Assembly (NCBI GenBank): GCA_026391125.1
Contig: JAPLEO010000065.1
Location: 1-41,958 of the forward strand
DNA length: 41,958 nucleotides
Direction: 5' to 3'
From: Bacteroidota bacterium
GTDB lineage: Bacteria; Bacteroidota; Bacteroidia; Chitinophagales; Chitinophagaceae
The stretch's first letter is position 1. Each line of letters opens with the position of its first letter. A model generated the notes under the pieces. That model saw only the letters and a list, made by a program, of their open reading frames with translations, was not told the DNA's origin and made no database searches. The translations under genes were made by a program, and so were the position numbers. This document shows, piece after piece, positions 27,582 to 35,251 of this stretch.

Positions 27582-27597
27582 TTAACCATTTGGTTAA
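27582..27597. promoter_or_regulatory. TetR operator, perfect palindrome
   Basis: TTAACCA-TT-TGGTTAA: two perfect 7-base arms with a 2-base spacer, directly after the -7 element and ending 3 bases before the tetR start codon. Its position over the transcription start is ideal for repression, and the adjacent TetR-family gene is the natural ligand-responsive binder. Binding itself is inferred. Confidence 0.75.
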
Positions 27598-27600
27598 TTT

Positions 27601-28218
27601 ATGACAAGAAAGGGAAAAGATACGAATACTGAGAGCAAGATATTGGATGCTGCAAGGCAGGTCTTTATTGAAAAGGGACTAGCAGGCGCTCGAATGCAAG
27701 ATATTGCAGACAGAGCTGAGATCAATAAGGCGATGCTGCACTATTACTTCAAGAACAAGGAAATGCTTTTTGAACTGATCTTTCGCGAAACCGCTGGAAA
27801 GCTTTTCCCTCATTTCGAAATGTTGTTGGATTCTGACTTGGGTTTCTTTGATAAGATCCGTTCAATTGTCTCTAGTTATATTGAGACAATGGTTCAAAAC
27901 CCTTATCTACCCTTGTTTGTAATGAATGAAATGAATAAGAATCCTGAAATAGGGATGAAAAACTTTTTTGAAGCTCAGAAGCCTGGTTTCGTGAAAAAGT
28001 TTAGGGCATCTATTGAAGTAAGCATTCAGGAAGGGCTAATACAACCTATCAATCCTTTGCATTTGATTATGAATATGTTCTCAATGTGTGCCTTCCCCTT
28101 CATTGCTAAACCCATGATTAAATTGCTGACAGGTATTGAAGATGAGCAGTTTAGAAACTTGATGGACCAGCGAAAAGTGTTGGTGGCGGAATTTATTATT
28201 AATTCAATTCGAAAATAA
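27601..28218 (+). CDS. TetR-family transcriptional regulator of the efflux operon
   Basis: A 205-residue TetR-family repressor. The N-terminal helix-turn-helix spans about residues 12-58 (KILDAARQVFIEKGLAGARMQDIADRAEINKAMLHYYFKNKEML). The C-terminal helical part is the ligand-binding and dimer domain; its inducer is unknown. It is the first gene of a seven-gene operon and ends 6 bases before tolC. The perfect palindrome on its own promoter suggests autorepression, with the whole pump released when ligand binds. The arrangement resembles E. coli ybiH (cecR) with ybhGFSR, but here the regulator leads the operon and a TolC gene is included. Confidence 0.92.
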   Translation: MTRKGKDTNTESKILDAARQVFIEKGLAGARMQDIADRAEINKAMLHYYFKNKEMLFELIFRETAGKLFPHFEMLLDSDLGFFDKIRSIVSSYIETMVQNPYLPLFVMNEMNKNPEIGMKNFFEAQKPGFVKKFRASIEVSIQEGLIQPINPLHLIMNMFSMCAFPFIAKPMIKLLTGIEDEQFRNLMDQRKVLVAEFIINSIRK

Positions 28219-28224
28219 TTTTTT

Positions 28225-29517
28225 ATGCATAAATTAACTAAATGGTTAATAATAGGACTGTGGGGTATTGCATTTTCCTCGGAGCCTGTTCTATCGTTTT
28301 CGCAGGCGCCAATTTCTTCGCTTAATTTGGAGCAGGCCTATCAATTGGCAAGAGCTAATTATCCATTGATTAAGCAAAAGGATCTAATTAGCAGGTCTGC
28401 ATTCTTAACTATTGAGAATATCAATACCGCCTACCTGCCTCAATTTAGTGTGAACGGACAGGCAAGCTATCAATCTGATGTTACCAGTATCAAGATCCCC
28501 ATTGCTGGAGCAACAATTGCGCCTATGAGTAAAGACCAATATAAATTCTGGGGCGAATTAAATCAATTGATCTACGATGGTGGAATCATTAAAAATCAAA
28601 AAGAATTACAAGAGCGTAGTTCAATGGTTGATGATCAGAAATTAGAAGTGGAGTTGTATAAACTGAAAGACCGGATCAATCAATTATACCTTGGGGTTTT
28701 ATTACTTGATGGACAACTTGTTCAAGCCAATTTATCAAAAGGCAATATTCAAATCGGATTAAATACGGTCAACGCTCAATTAGCAAATGGAACAGTTTTT
28801 AAGTCTGCCGTTTTGGTGTTAGAAGCCCAGCTTTTACAAAACGATCAACGAATCGTTGAATTGAAATCAAATAAAAAAGCACTGCTACAAGTACTTGCTT
28901 TATTTCTTCATCAACCTATCAGCGAATCAGTAAAATTAGAAAAACCCATTGTTTCGAAACTGAGTGACACAACAATAGTTCGTCCCGAATTAAAATTATA
29001 TGCTTACCAAGATAGCTTTTGGCATGTACAGAATCAGATGGTAAGTGCAAAGTCAAACCCTAAACTAAGTCTGTTTGCACAAGGTGGATATGGAAGGCCT
29101 GGATTAAATATGCTCAACAACGATTTTGCCCTGTTTGGAATGGGGGGTGTAAGATTGAATTGGTCGCTTAGCAATTTATACACCCATAAAAGAGAGCATG
29201 AAGTGGTGACTTTGAATCAAAAAATCAATGAAGTGCAGAAGGACGTGTTTGTATTTAATACCACCACACAGATTTCTCAACAAATGGAAGAAATAAAAAA
29301 GCTGCAAGAGGTATCAAATATTGATGAGAAGATCGTAGAAGTGAGAACAAATATTACTGCCGCTTCTAAGGCCCAACTTCAAAACGGGGTAATTAATTCA
29401 AATGATTATCTCAGAGAGATCAATGCAGAAGATCAAACGAGGAACAATTATATCCTGCATCAAATTCAATTACTGCAAGCCAAAATAAATTATCAGACAA
29501 TTAAAGGAAATCAATAA
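28225..29517 (+). CDS. TolC-family outer membrane efflux protein
   Basis: A 430-residue outer-membrane efflux channel protein. A signal peptide occupies about residues 1-27 (ending FSQA). It is followed by the TolC start LNLEQAYQLARANYPLIKQKDL, two outer membrane efflux repeats and long coiled-coil helices (for example LKDRINQLYLGVLLLDGQLVQANLSKGNIQIGL). A mid-protein NPKLSLFAQGGYGRPGLN marks the start of the second repeat. It is the exit duct for the pump encoded downstream. It lies 6 bases after tetR and 10 before hlyD. Its first codons contain a near-copy of the TetR operator. Confidence 0.92.
   Translation: MHKLTKWLIIGLWGIAFSSEPVLSFSQAPISSLNLEQAYQLARANYPLIKQKDLISRSAFLTIENINTAYLPQFSVNGQASYQSDVTSIKIPIAGATIAPMSKDQYKFWGELNQLIYDGGIIKNQKELQERSSMVDDQKLEVELYKLKDRINQLYLGVLLLDGQLVQANLSKGNIQIGLNTVNAQLANGTVFKSAVLVLEAQLLQNDQRIVELKSNKKALLQVLALFLHQPISESVKLEKPIVSKLSDTTIVRPELKLYAYQDSFWHVQNQMVSAKSNPKLSLFAQGGYGRPGLNMLNNDFALFGMGGVRLNWSLSNLYTHKREHEVVTLNQKINEVQKDVFVFNTTTQISQQMEEIKKLQEVSNIDEKIVEVRTNITAASKAQLQNGVINSNDYLREINAEDQTRNNYILHQIQLLQAKINYQTIKGNQ
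28234..28249. promoter_or_regulatory. second TetR operator-like palindrome inside tolC
   Basis: TTAACTA-AA-TGGTTAA lies in codons 4-9 of tolC. Its reverse complement matches the promoter operator in 15 of 16 bases. The centres are 652 bases apart. It could be a second binding site for the operon's TetR protein, acting as a roadblock or in looping. Confidence 0.5.
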
Positions 29518-29527
29518 AAACTAGTGT

Positions 29528-30469
29528 ATGAATTATAGAAATTTCATAGTAGCAATAACTGGGATGGCACTTTTTAGTGCTTGTACTTCTAGTCAGCTTA
29601 AGCATGACGCAGCCGGAATTTTTGAGGCAGATGAAGTGATTGTTTCTTCTGAGCTAGGCGGAAAAATATTGCATTTCAAAGTGAATGAAGGTGATCTTTT
29701 GAAAAAAGATTCGATCGTTGCTACCATTGATGCATTGCCAGTAAGCCTGCAACAAGAACAGCTGGAAGCTTCAGTAAAAGCACTTTCTGAAAAAACACAA
29801 AATGTAGAACCACAGATCAAATTATTAAATGATCAGATCTCGGTGCAAGAAACCCAGTTAACCAATTTGAAATATGAACGAGCAAGGATTGAATCGCTAC
29901 TTAAGGCAGATGCTGCAACGGTAAAGCAATTGGATGATATCAACTTTCAAATTGAATCGGTAAAGAAACAGATTGCTGTAACCCAACAGCAAATAGCTGT
30001 TCAGATCAATAATGTACAAACGCAAAATAGGGCCATCTTAAGCGAAACAAATCCTTTGCAAAAACAAATTGCTCAGTTAAAAGATAAAGAACAAAGAGCC
30101 AGTATCATTAATCCTTTGAATGGAACAGTGCTTACTAAGTATGCTATGGAGGGCGAAATCACAAGTGCAGGTAAAGCACTGTATAAAGTAGCCGACCTGA
30201 GTTCCTTAATTTTAAGAGCGTATATCAGCGGTACACAATTGTCTGAGATCAAATTAAATCAGCCAGTAAAAATATTTATCGACGAAGGTGATAAAAAGTA
30301 TAAAGAATATGCTGGAACTATAACTATGATTTCAGATAAAGCAGAGTTTACGCCTAAAACGATTCAAACCAAAGACGAGCGTGCGAATCTGGTGTATGCT
30401 GTAAAAGTGCTTGTGAAAAATGATGGGTTTTTGAAAATTGGTATGTATGGCGAAATACAATTCAAATAA
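29528..30469 (+). CDS. HlyD/AcrA-type periplasmic adaptor lipoprotein
   Basis: A 313-residue membrane-fusion protein. The lipobox LFSAC (Cys19) means it is anchored as a lipoprotein, as in AcrA. A first lipoyl half-motif (IVSSELGGKILHFKVNEGDLLKKDSIVATIDA, about 38-70) is followed by a long coiled coil (about 75-185). The second lipoyl half (INPLNGTVLTKYAMEGEITSAGKALYKVADLSSL, about 196-230) and a beta-barrel domain close the protein. It bridges the ABC permeases and the TolC channel. The arrangement is that of E. coli YbhG. It is separated from ABC gene 1 by a single base. Confidence 0.92.
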   Translation: MNYRNFIVAITGMALFSACTSSQLKHDAAGIFEADEVIVSSELGGKILHFKVNEGDLLKKDSIVATIDALPVSLQQEQLEASVKALSEKTQNVEPQIKLLNDQISVQETQLTNLKYERARIESLLKADAATVKQLDDINFQIESVKKQIAVTQQQIAVQINNVQTQNRAILSETNPLQKQIAQLKDKEQRASIINPLNGTVLTKYAMEGEITSAGKALYKVADLSSLILRAYISGTQLSEIKLNQPVKIFIDEGDKKYKEYAGTITMISDKAEFTPKTIQTKDERANLVYAVKVLVKNDGFLKIGMYGEIQFK

Positions 30470-30470
30470 T

Positions 30471-31400
30471 ATGTCTGCAGTTATTGTTGAAAATATTATC
30501 AAAAAATATCGGGTTGAAAAAACCGAGGTAACAGCTTTGAAGGGTGTTTCTTTTGAAGTGGCCAAAGGTGAGCTGTTTGGGATTGTGGGTCCGGATGGTG
30601 CAGGCAAAACAAGTTTATTTAGAGTACTCACTACATTGCTACTAGCCGAAAGTGGAAATGCTACAATTGAGGGTCACGATGTGGTAAAAGATTATAAGAT
30701 CATCAGAAAGAAGCTGGGTTATATGCCGGGAAGGTTTTCTTTATACCAAGATCTGACTGTAGAAGAAAACTTAACCTTCTTTGCTACCATATTTAATACT
30801 TCTATTGAAGAGAATTATGATCTGATCAAAGATATCTATCAGCAAATAGAACCTTTTAAAGATAGAAGGGCTGGGAAATTGTCTGGTGGAATGAAACAAA
30901 AACTGGCATTGTGCTGCGCACTCATTCATAAGCCTTCTGTGCTCTTGTTAGATGAACCAACAACTGGGGTGGATGCTGTTTCAAGAAAAGAATTCTGGGA
31001 TATGTTGCAGCGTTTAAAATTGCAAGGAATTACGATACTCGTTTCAACACCTTATATGGATGAAGCTAGTATGTGCGATCGAGTTGCGTTATTACAGGAA
31101 GGGAAAATATTAGCTATTGATAAGCCTGCTCAGATCAATCAACAATTTCAAGATCCACTATGGGCAGTACAAGCATCCAATATGTATGCATTGCTTAAAG
31201 TGATGAAACAATGGGAAGCTGTAGCATCATGCTATTCATTTGGGGAGTATTACCATGTAGTAATGAAATCAGAAAATGCTGGTGCTAGTGCAATCAACGA
31301 ATATTTAGTAGAAAGGCAGTTCCAAGAGATTGAAGTGAAAAAGATAGATGCCAATATTGAGGATTCTTTTATGGCTTTAATGAATACCGCTCATGAATAA
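30471..31400 (+). CDS. ABC transporter ATPase 1 of efflux operon
   Basis: A 309-residue ABC ATPase of the multidrug/ABC-2 exporter group. Walker A is GPDGAGKT (40-47), the signature is canonical LSGGMKQ (137-143) and Walker B is LLLDEPTTGVD (catalytic Glu162). A C-terminal extension of about 80 residues follows the nucleotide-binding domain. The start ATG at 30471 comes one base after the hlyD stop; an in-frame ATG 33 bases upstream lies within hlyD and is not favoured. In E. coli YbhF the two ATPase halves are fused; here they are separate genes overlapping by 8 bases. Confidence 0.92.
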   Translation: MSAVIVENIIKKYRVEKTEVTALKGVSFEVAKGELFGIVGPDGAGKTSLFRVLTTLLLAESGNATIEGHDVVKDYKIIRKKLGYMPGRFSLYQDLTVEENLTFFATIFNTSIEENYDLIKDIYQQIEPFKDRRAGKLSGGMKQKLALCCALIHKPSVLLLDEPTTGVDAVSRKEFWDMLQRLKLQGITILVSTPYMDEASMCDRVALLQEGKILAIDKPAQINQQFQDPLWAVQASNMYALLKVMKQWEAVASCYSFGEYYHVVMKSENAGASAINEYLVERQFQEIEVKKIDANIEDSFMALMNTAHE

Positions 31401-32136
31401 AGAAAATGTAATAGTGGTAAATGGACTAACCAAAAGTTTTGGTGACTTTGTGGCGGTAGATCATATTTCTTTTGAAGTGTCAAAGGGAGAGATTTTCGGA
31501 TTCTTAGGAGCTAATGGAGCGGGTAAAACAACTGCCATGAGGATGCTCTGCGGACTATCAACACCTACTTCAGGAAAGGCCATGGTTGCTGGTTTTGATG
31601 TGTTTCGGGAGGCAGAAAAAATCAAACAAAACATTGGTTACATGAGTCAGAAATTTTCATTGTATGAAGACCTGACCATCAAAGAAAATATTCAGTTTTA
31701 TGGGGGAATCTATGGGTTAACAAAAAAACAGATCCAAGAAAAAACAGATTATCTGGTGGCACATTTGCATTTGCAAAATCATCAAAATAGTTTGGTAAAA
31801 TCTTTGCCATTGGGTTGGAAACAAAAATTGGCTTTTTCAGTGGCCATTGTTCACGATCCAGCAATCGTTTTTTTAGATGAACCAACGGGTGGGGTAGACC
31901 CAGTAACCAGAAGAGAATTTTGGGAATTGATCTATGATGCATCAGAAAGAGGGATCACTGTTTTTGTTACAACACATTATATGGATGAAGCAGAATATTG
32001 CCATCGGGTAAGCATCATGGTGGATGGTAGAATCGAAGCGTTGGATACTCCAAAAGGATTAAAGAAAACTTATGATAGTGTGTCGATGGACGAAGTGTTT
32101 TTAAAATTGGCTCGTAAAGCTGTGAGAGGAGAATAA
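31393..32136 (+). CDS. ABC transporter ATPase 2 with degenerate signature
   Basis: A 247-residue ABC ATPase. Walker A is GANGAGKT (39-46) and Walker B is FLDEPTGGVD (Glu163), both intact. The signature LSGGQ is replaced by LPLGWKQ (138-144). In a heterodimer with ATPase 1, one composite ATP site would therefore use the canonical signature and the other this altered one, as known for asymmetric ABC exporters; that assignment is inference. It starts 8 bases before the end of ATPase 1 (overlapping ATG) and is followed by permease 1 after a single base, so translation is probably coupled. Confidence 0.92.
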   Translation: MNKENVIVVNGLTKSFGDFVAVDHISFEVSKGEIFGFLGANGAGKTTAMRMLCGLSTPTSGKAMVAGFDVFREAEKIKQNIGYMSQKFSLYEDLTIKENIQFYGGIYGLTKKQIQEKTDYLVAHLHLQNHQNSLVKSLPLGWKQKLAFSVAIVHDPAIVFLDEPTGGVDPVTRREFWELIYDASERGITVFVTTHYMDEAEYCHRVSIMVDGRIEALDTPKGLKKTYDSVSMDEVFLKLARKAVRGE

Positions 32137-32137
32137 C

Positions 32138-33244
32138 ATGAAACAATTTTTTGCATTTATAAAAAAAGAGTTTTTCCATATATGGAGAGATAAAAGAACA
32201 CTTTTTATTTTATTGGGAATGCCCATCACACAGATCATCATATTTGGATTTGCTTTAACCAATGAAGTAAAGAATTCGAAAATGGCGATCTTGGATCTTT
32301 CAAAAGATGCATCCTCTAAACAGTTGATCCAAAAGATGAGCATTGGTAAATATTTTGATGCAACATCGGTCTTATATAATTACCAGGAGGTAGAACCAAT
32401 ATTTAAAAAGGGAAAAATCAAAATGGTGTTGATAATACCTCAGCAGTTTGCCAATGATCTGCAACATGGTAATCAGGCACACATACAATTAATTTGCGAC
32501 GGCTCTGATCCGAATGTGGCAAATACACTTTCTACTTATGCAACAGCCATTATTAAAGATTTTCAAAGTCAATTAGTCAAGGAACAAAAATTACCCTATC
32601 GGATCGAAACCGATATTCGAATGCTGTACAATCCTGAACTCAAAGGTGCATACAGCTTCGTTCCGGGTGTGATGGCATTGATCTTAATGCTTACCTGTGC
32701 AATGATGACGTCCATTGCCATCGTCAAGGAAAAAGAAATGGGCACCATGGAAATTATATTGGTTTCTCCATTAAAGCCCTTTGGTGTGGTGATTGCGAAA
32801 GCCATTCCTTATATGCTTTTGTCGATGGTGAATGTGATTACTATCCTATTGTTAAGTGTCTATGTTTTAGACGTGCCTATTCGAGGAAATTTGATCTTAT
32901 TATTATCAGAAGGTTTATTATTTACCATCACTTCATTGGCATTAGGTTTATTGATCTCTTCGATTACAGATTCGCAACAGGTGGCGATGCTCATTTCTTT
33001 AATGGGACTCTTTTTGCCAACCACGGTATTTAGTGGTTATATGTTTCCAATCGAGAATATGCCGATTCCATTACAGGTGATGTCGAATATGGTACCCGCC
33101 AAATGGTTCTATTTTATTGTAAAAACGATCATGATCAAAGGTTTGGGCTTCCAATATGTTTGGAAAGAAACCTGCATCTTAATAGGTATGACGGTTGTTT
33201 TATTCGGCTTAAGTATCAAGAATTTTAAAACCAGACTATCATGA
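32138..33244 (+). CDS. ABC-2 type permease 1
   Basis: A 368-residue ABC-2 permease of the YbhS/YbhR type. One N-terminal helix (LFILLGMPITQIIIFGFAL, about 20-45) is followed by a periplasmic domain of about 130 residues. Five helices fill the rest (about 175-365), including the LMLTCAMMTSIAIVKEKEMGTMEIILVSPLKPF segment that links to the ATPases. It overlaps permease 2 by 4 bases (ATGA), typical of translational coupling. The transported substrate is not known. Confidence 0.92.
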   Translation: MKQFFAFIKKEFFHIWRDKRTLFILLGMPITQIIIFGFALTNEVKNSKMAILDLSKDASSKQLIQKMSIGKYFDATSVLYNYQEVEPIFKKGKIKMVLIIPQQFANDLQHGNQAHIQLICDGSDPNVANTLSTYATAIIKDFQSQLVKEQKLPYRIETDIRMLYNPELKGAYSFVPGVMALILMLTCAMMTSIAIVKEKEMGTMEIILVSPLKPFGVVIAKAIPYMLLSMVNVITILLLSVYVLDVPIRGNLILLLSEGLLFTITSLALGLLISSITDSQQVAMLISLMGLFLPTTVFSGYMFPIENMPIPLQVMSNMVPAKWFYFIVKTIMIKGLGFQYVWKETCILIGMTVVLFGLSIKNFKTRLS

Positions 33245-34359
33245 GGGTATTAAAATATTTATTACAAAAAGAGTTTCGCCAGATTTTTAGAGATCCCTCT
33301 ATTTTAAGGATCATCTTTATGATTCCAACACTGCAATTGATCATTATTCCCATGGCAGCTGATTATGAAGTGCGGAATATCAATTTAGCCGTTGCAGACC
33401 ATGATCATTCTGTATATACTCAACAAATGATTCAAAAGATCAAATCATCTGGTTATTTCAAATTGGTCAACTATTCGAGTACTTTTCAAGAAGCGGTTAC
33501 TAGTATTGAAGCTGATAAGGCTGATATTGTTTTAGAAATTCCAGCCAAATTTGAACAAAACATTGTTCGAGAAGATCATGCTAGTCTATTTCTTGCAGTC
33601 AACGCAGTGAATGGTATGAAAGCAAATCTTGGTGCAGCATATCTTCAAAACATCATACAGAATTATAATAATCAGATCAGAACAAAGTGGGTTCAGTTTC
33701 CACCAATTCCACCACAAACAAATATTAATGTATCTGTTTCCAATTGGTTTAATCCTATGATGAGTTATAAATATTTCATGGTGCCGGCTGTACTTGCAAC
33801 ACTCTTAACATTATTGGGCACTTTTTTAACAGCATTGAATATTGTGCGGGAAAAAGAAATCGGTACCATCGAACAGATCAATGTAACGCCGATTAAAAAG
33901 TATCATTTCATTTTAGGAAAATTGATTCCCTTTTGGATCTTAGGTTTGGTGGTATTAACGATCGGATTTTTGATCATGCGTTTTGGTTACCAAATACATC
34001 CGGTTGGGAATATGCTTATTGTGTATCTATTTGCATCACTTTATTTACTATCGATACTTGGTCTTGGTTTGTTAATCTCAACTTATGCAGATACACAGCA
34101 GCAAGCCATGCTTATCTCCTTTTTTCTATTGATGATTTTTATTATGCTGGGTGGTTTATTTACGCCTATCGATAGTATGCCTGCCTGGGTACAAAAACTC
34201 ACATGGCTCAATCCCGTTTCTTACTTTATTGATGTAGTAAGAATGGTTGTTTTAAAAGGTAGTGGACTCTCCGATATCAAGAACCACATTTTTGTGATCA
34301 TTGGGTTTGCCATTTTTTTAAATAGTTGGGCGGTTTGGAATTACAAAAAAACTAGTTAA
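33241..34359 (+). CDS. ABC-2 type permease 2
   Basis: A 372-residue ABC-2 permease, related to permease 1 and with the same plan: N-terminal helix (about 22-45), periplasmic domain, then five helices. The coupling segment is LTALNIVREKEIGTIEQINVTPIKKYHF. The two permeases probably form the heterodimeric membrane part of the exporter, next to the two ATPases. The last gene of the operon; the 107 bases before deoD hold no recognisable terminator. C-terminal residues (WNYKKTS) are basic and cytoplasmic. Confidence 0.92.
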   Translation: MRVLKYLLQKEFRQIFRDPSILRIIFMIPTLQLIIIPMAADYEVRNINLAVADHDHSVYTQQMIQKIKSSGYFKLVNYSSTFQEAVTSIEADKADIVLEIPAKFEQNIVREDHASLFLAVNAVNGMKANLGAAYLQNIIQNYNNQIRTKWVQFPPIPPQTNINVSVSNWFNPMMSYKYFMVPAVLATLLTLLGTFLTALNIVREKEIGTIEQINVTPIKKYHFILGKLIPFWILGLVVLTIGFLIMRFGYQIHPVGNMLIVYLFASLYLLSILGLGLLISTYADTQQQAMLISFFLLMIFIMLGGLFTPIDSMPAWVQKLTWLNPVSYFIDVVRMVVLKGSGLSDIKNHIFVIIGFAIFLNSWAVWNYKKTS

Positions 34360-34466
34360 CATAATTGCACCAATTGGTTGAGGATATTAAAATCTGGTGA
34401 ATGAGCAATAAACTAGAATTTAATTCATAAATTTAAAACCTATCATTAGCTATTAAATCGATTGTA

Positions 34467-35177
34467 ATGAGCCTCCATATCAGCGCAAAGAAAGAAGACA
34501 TCGCAAATATTGTATTAATGCCCGGCGATCCCTTACGCGCCAAATTCATTGCAGACAATTATTTGCAGAATGTTAAGCTCGTTAATCAAACCCGTAATTG
34601 TTTTTATTTTACTGGTACTTATAAAGAGAAAAGAATTACTGTAGGGAGTAGCGGTATGGGCTGCGCATCAATTGGAATTTATTCATATGAATTATATGCA
34701 GATTACGATGTTGATTGTATCATTCGAATTGGAACCTGTGGGGCTTACACAGCAGATGCAAATTTATTAGACCTGATTAATGTTACGGCAGCAGCTAGTG
34801 AATCAACTTATGCCAAATTTGCATGGGATATTCAAGAGGATGCAATCAGTCATCAAGGAAATGTTTTTTCTAAGATCAATGAAACTGCTAATAAGATTGG
34901 GTGCTCTATCAACAATTCAGTAATACATTCAAGCGATATTTTTTATAGAAAATCTGGAAATGTACCAGAAATTGCGTTGAAATATCAATGCACTGCAGTG
35001 GAAATGGAAGCATTTGCTTTATTCGCCAATGCAAAGTATACCAATAAAGAAGCCGCATGTATATTAACCGTATCCGACATTATTCCAACTGGCGCAAACA
35101 TCACTGCTGCTGAACGCGAAAAATCATTATTGCCCATGATTCAATTGGCACTGGAAACTACTTTAGATCTATTTTAA
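34467..35177 (+). CDS. deoD: purine nucleoside phosphorylase, DeoD type
   Basis: A 236-residue hexameric-type purine nucleoside phosphorylase, cleaving (deoxy)purine nucleosides with phosphate to base and (deoxy)ribose 1-phosphate in the cytoplasm. The residues used by the E. coli enzyme are all present at the same numbers: His4, Arg24 in MPGDPLR, Arg87 in IIRIGTCG, Glu179 and Glu181 in AVEMEAF, catalytic Asp204 in TVSD and Arg217 in TAAERE. The length also matches. It stands alone between the efflux operon and a GH2 gene, without other nucleoside genes nearby. Confidence 0.95.
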   Translation: MSLHISAKKEDIANIVLMPGDPLRAKFIADNYLQNVKLVNQTRNCFYFTGTYKEKRITVGSSGMGCASIGIYSYELYADYDVDCIIRIGTCGAYTADANLLDLINVTAAASESTYAKFAWDIQEDAISHQGNVFSKINETANKIGCSINNSVIHSSDIFYRKSGNVPEIALKYQCTAVEMEAFALFANAKYTNKEAACILTVSDIIPTGANITAAEREKSLLPMIQLALETTLDLF

Positions 35178-35198
35178 TGCTAAAGCTGATTTATGTCA

Positions 35199-35228
35199 TT
35201 TTGAATAATTGAACAAAAAGGTACTTTG
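35199..35228 (+). promoter_or_regulatory. candidate promoter for the GH2 gene
   Basis: TTTTG at 35199-35203, an 18-base spacer and TACTTTG at 35222-35228, one base short of TAnnTTTG. It has the same spacing as the efflux-operon promoter and ends 23 bases before the GH2 ATG. Confidence 0.4.
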
Positions 35229-35251
35229 CAGTAATCATTAAGGATTGCTAT

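Noticed and set aside
29858..29864. TTAACCA in hlyD as a third TetR site
   Set aside because: Only one half-site; the other arm does not match.
30438..30470. Longer ABC ATPase 1 starting inside hlyD
   Set aside because: MSAVIVEN at 30471 is the normal start of the nucleotide-binding domain and follows the hlyD stop by one base.
34370..34377. CCAATTGG palindrome after the efflux operon, as operator or terminator
   Set aside because: Only 8 bases, no loop and no T-tract; expected by chance in this composition.
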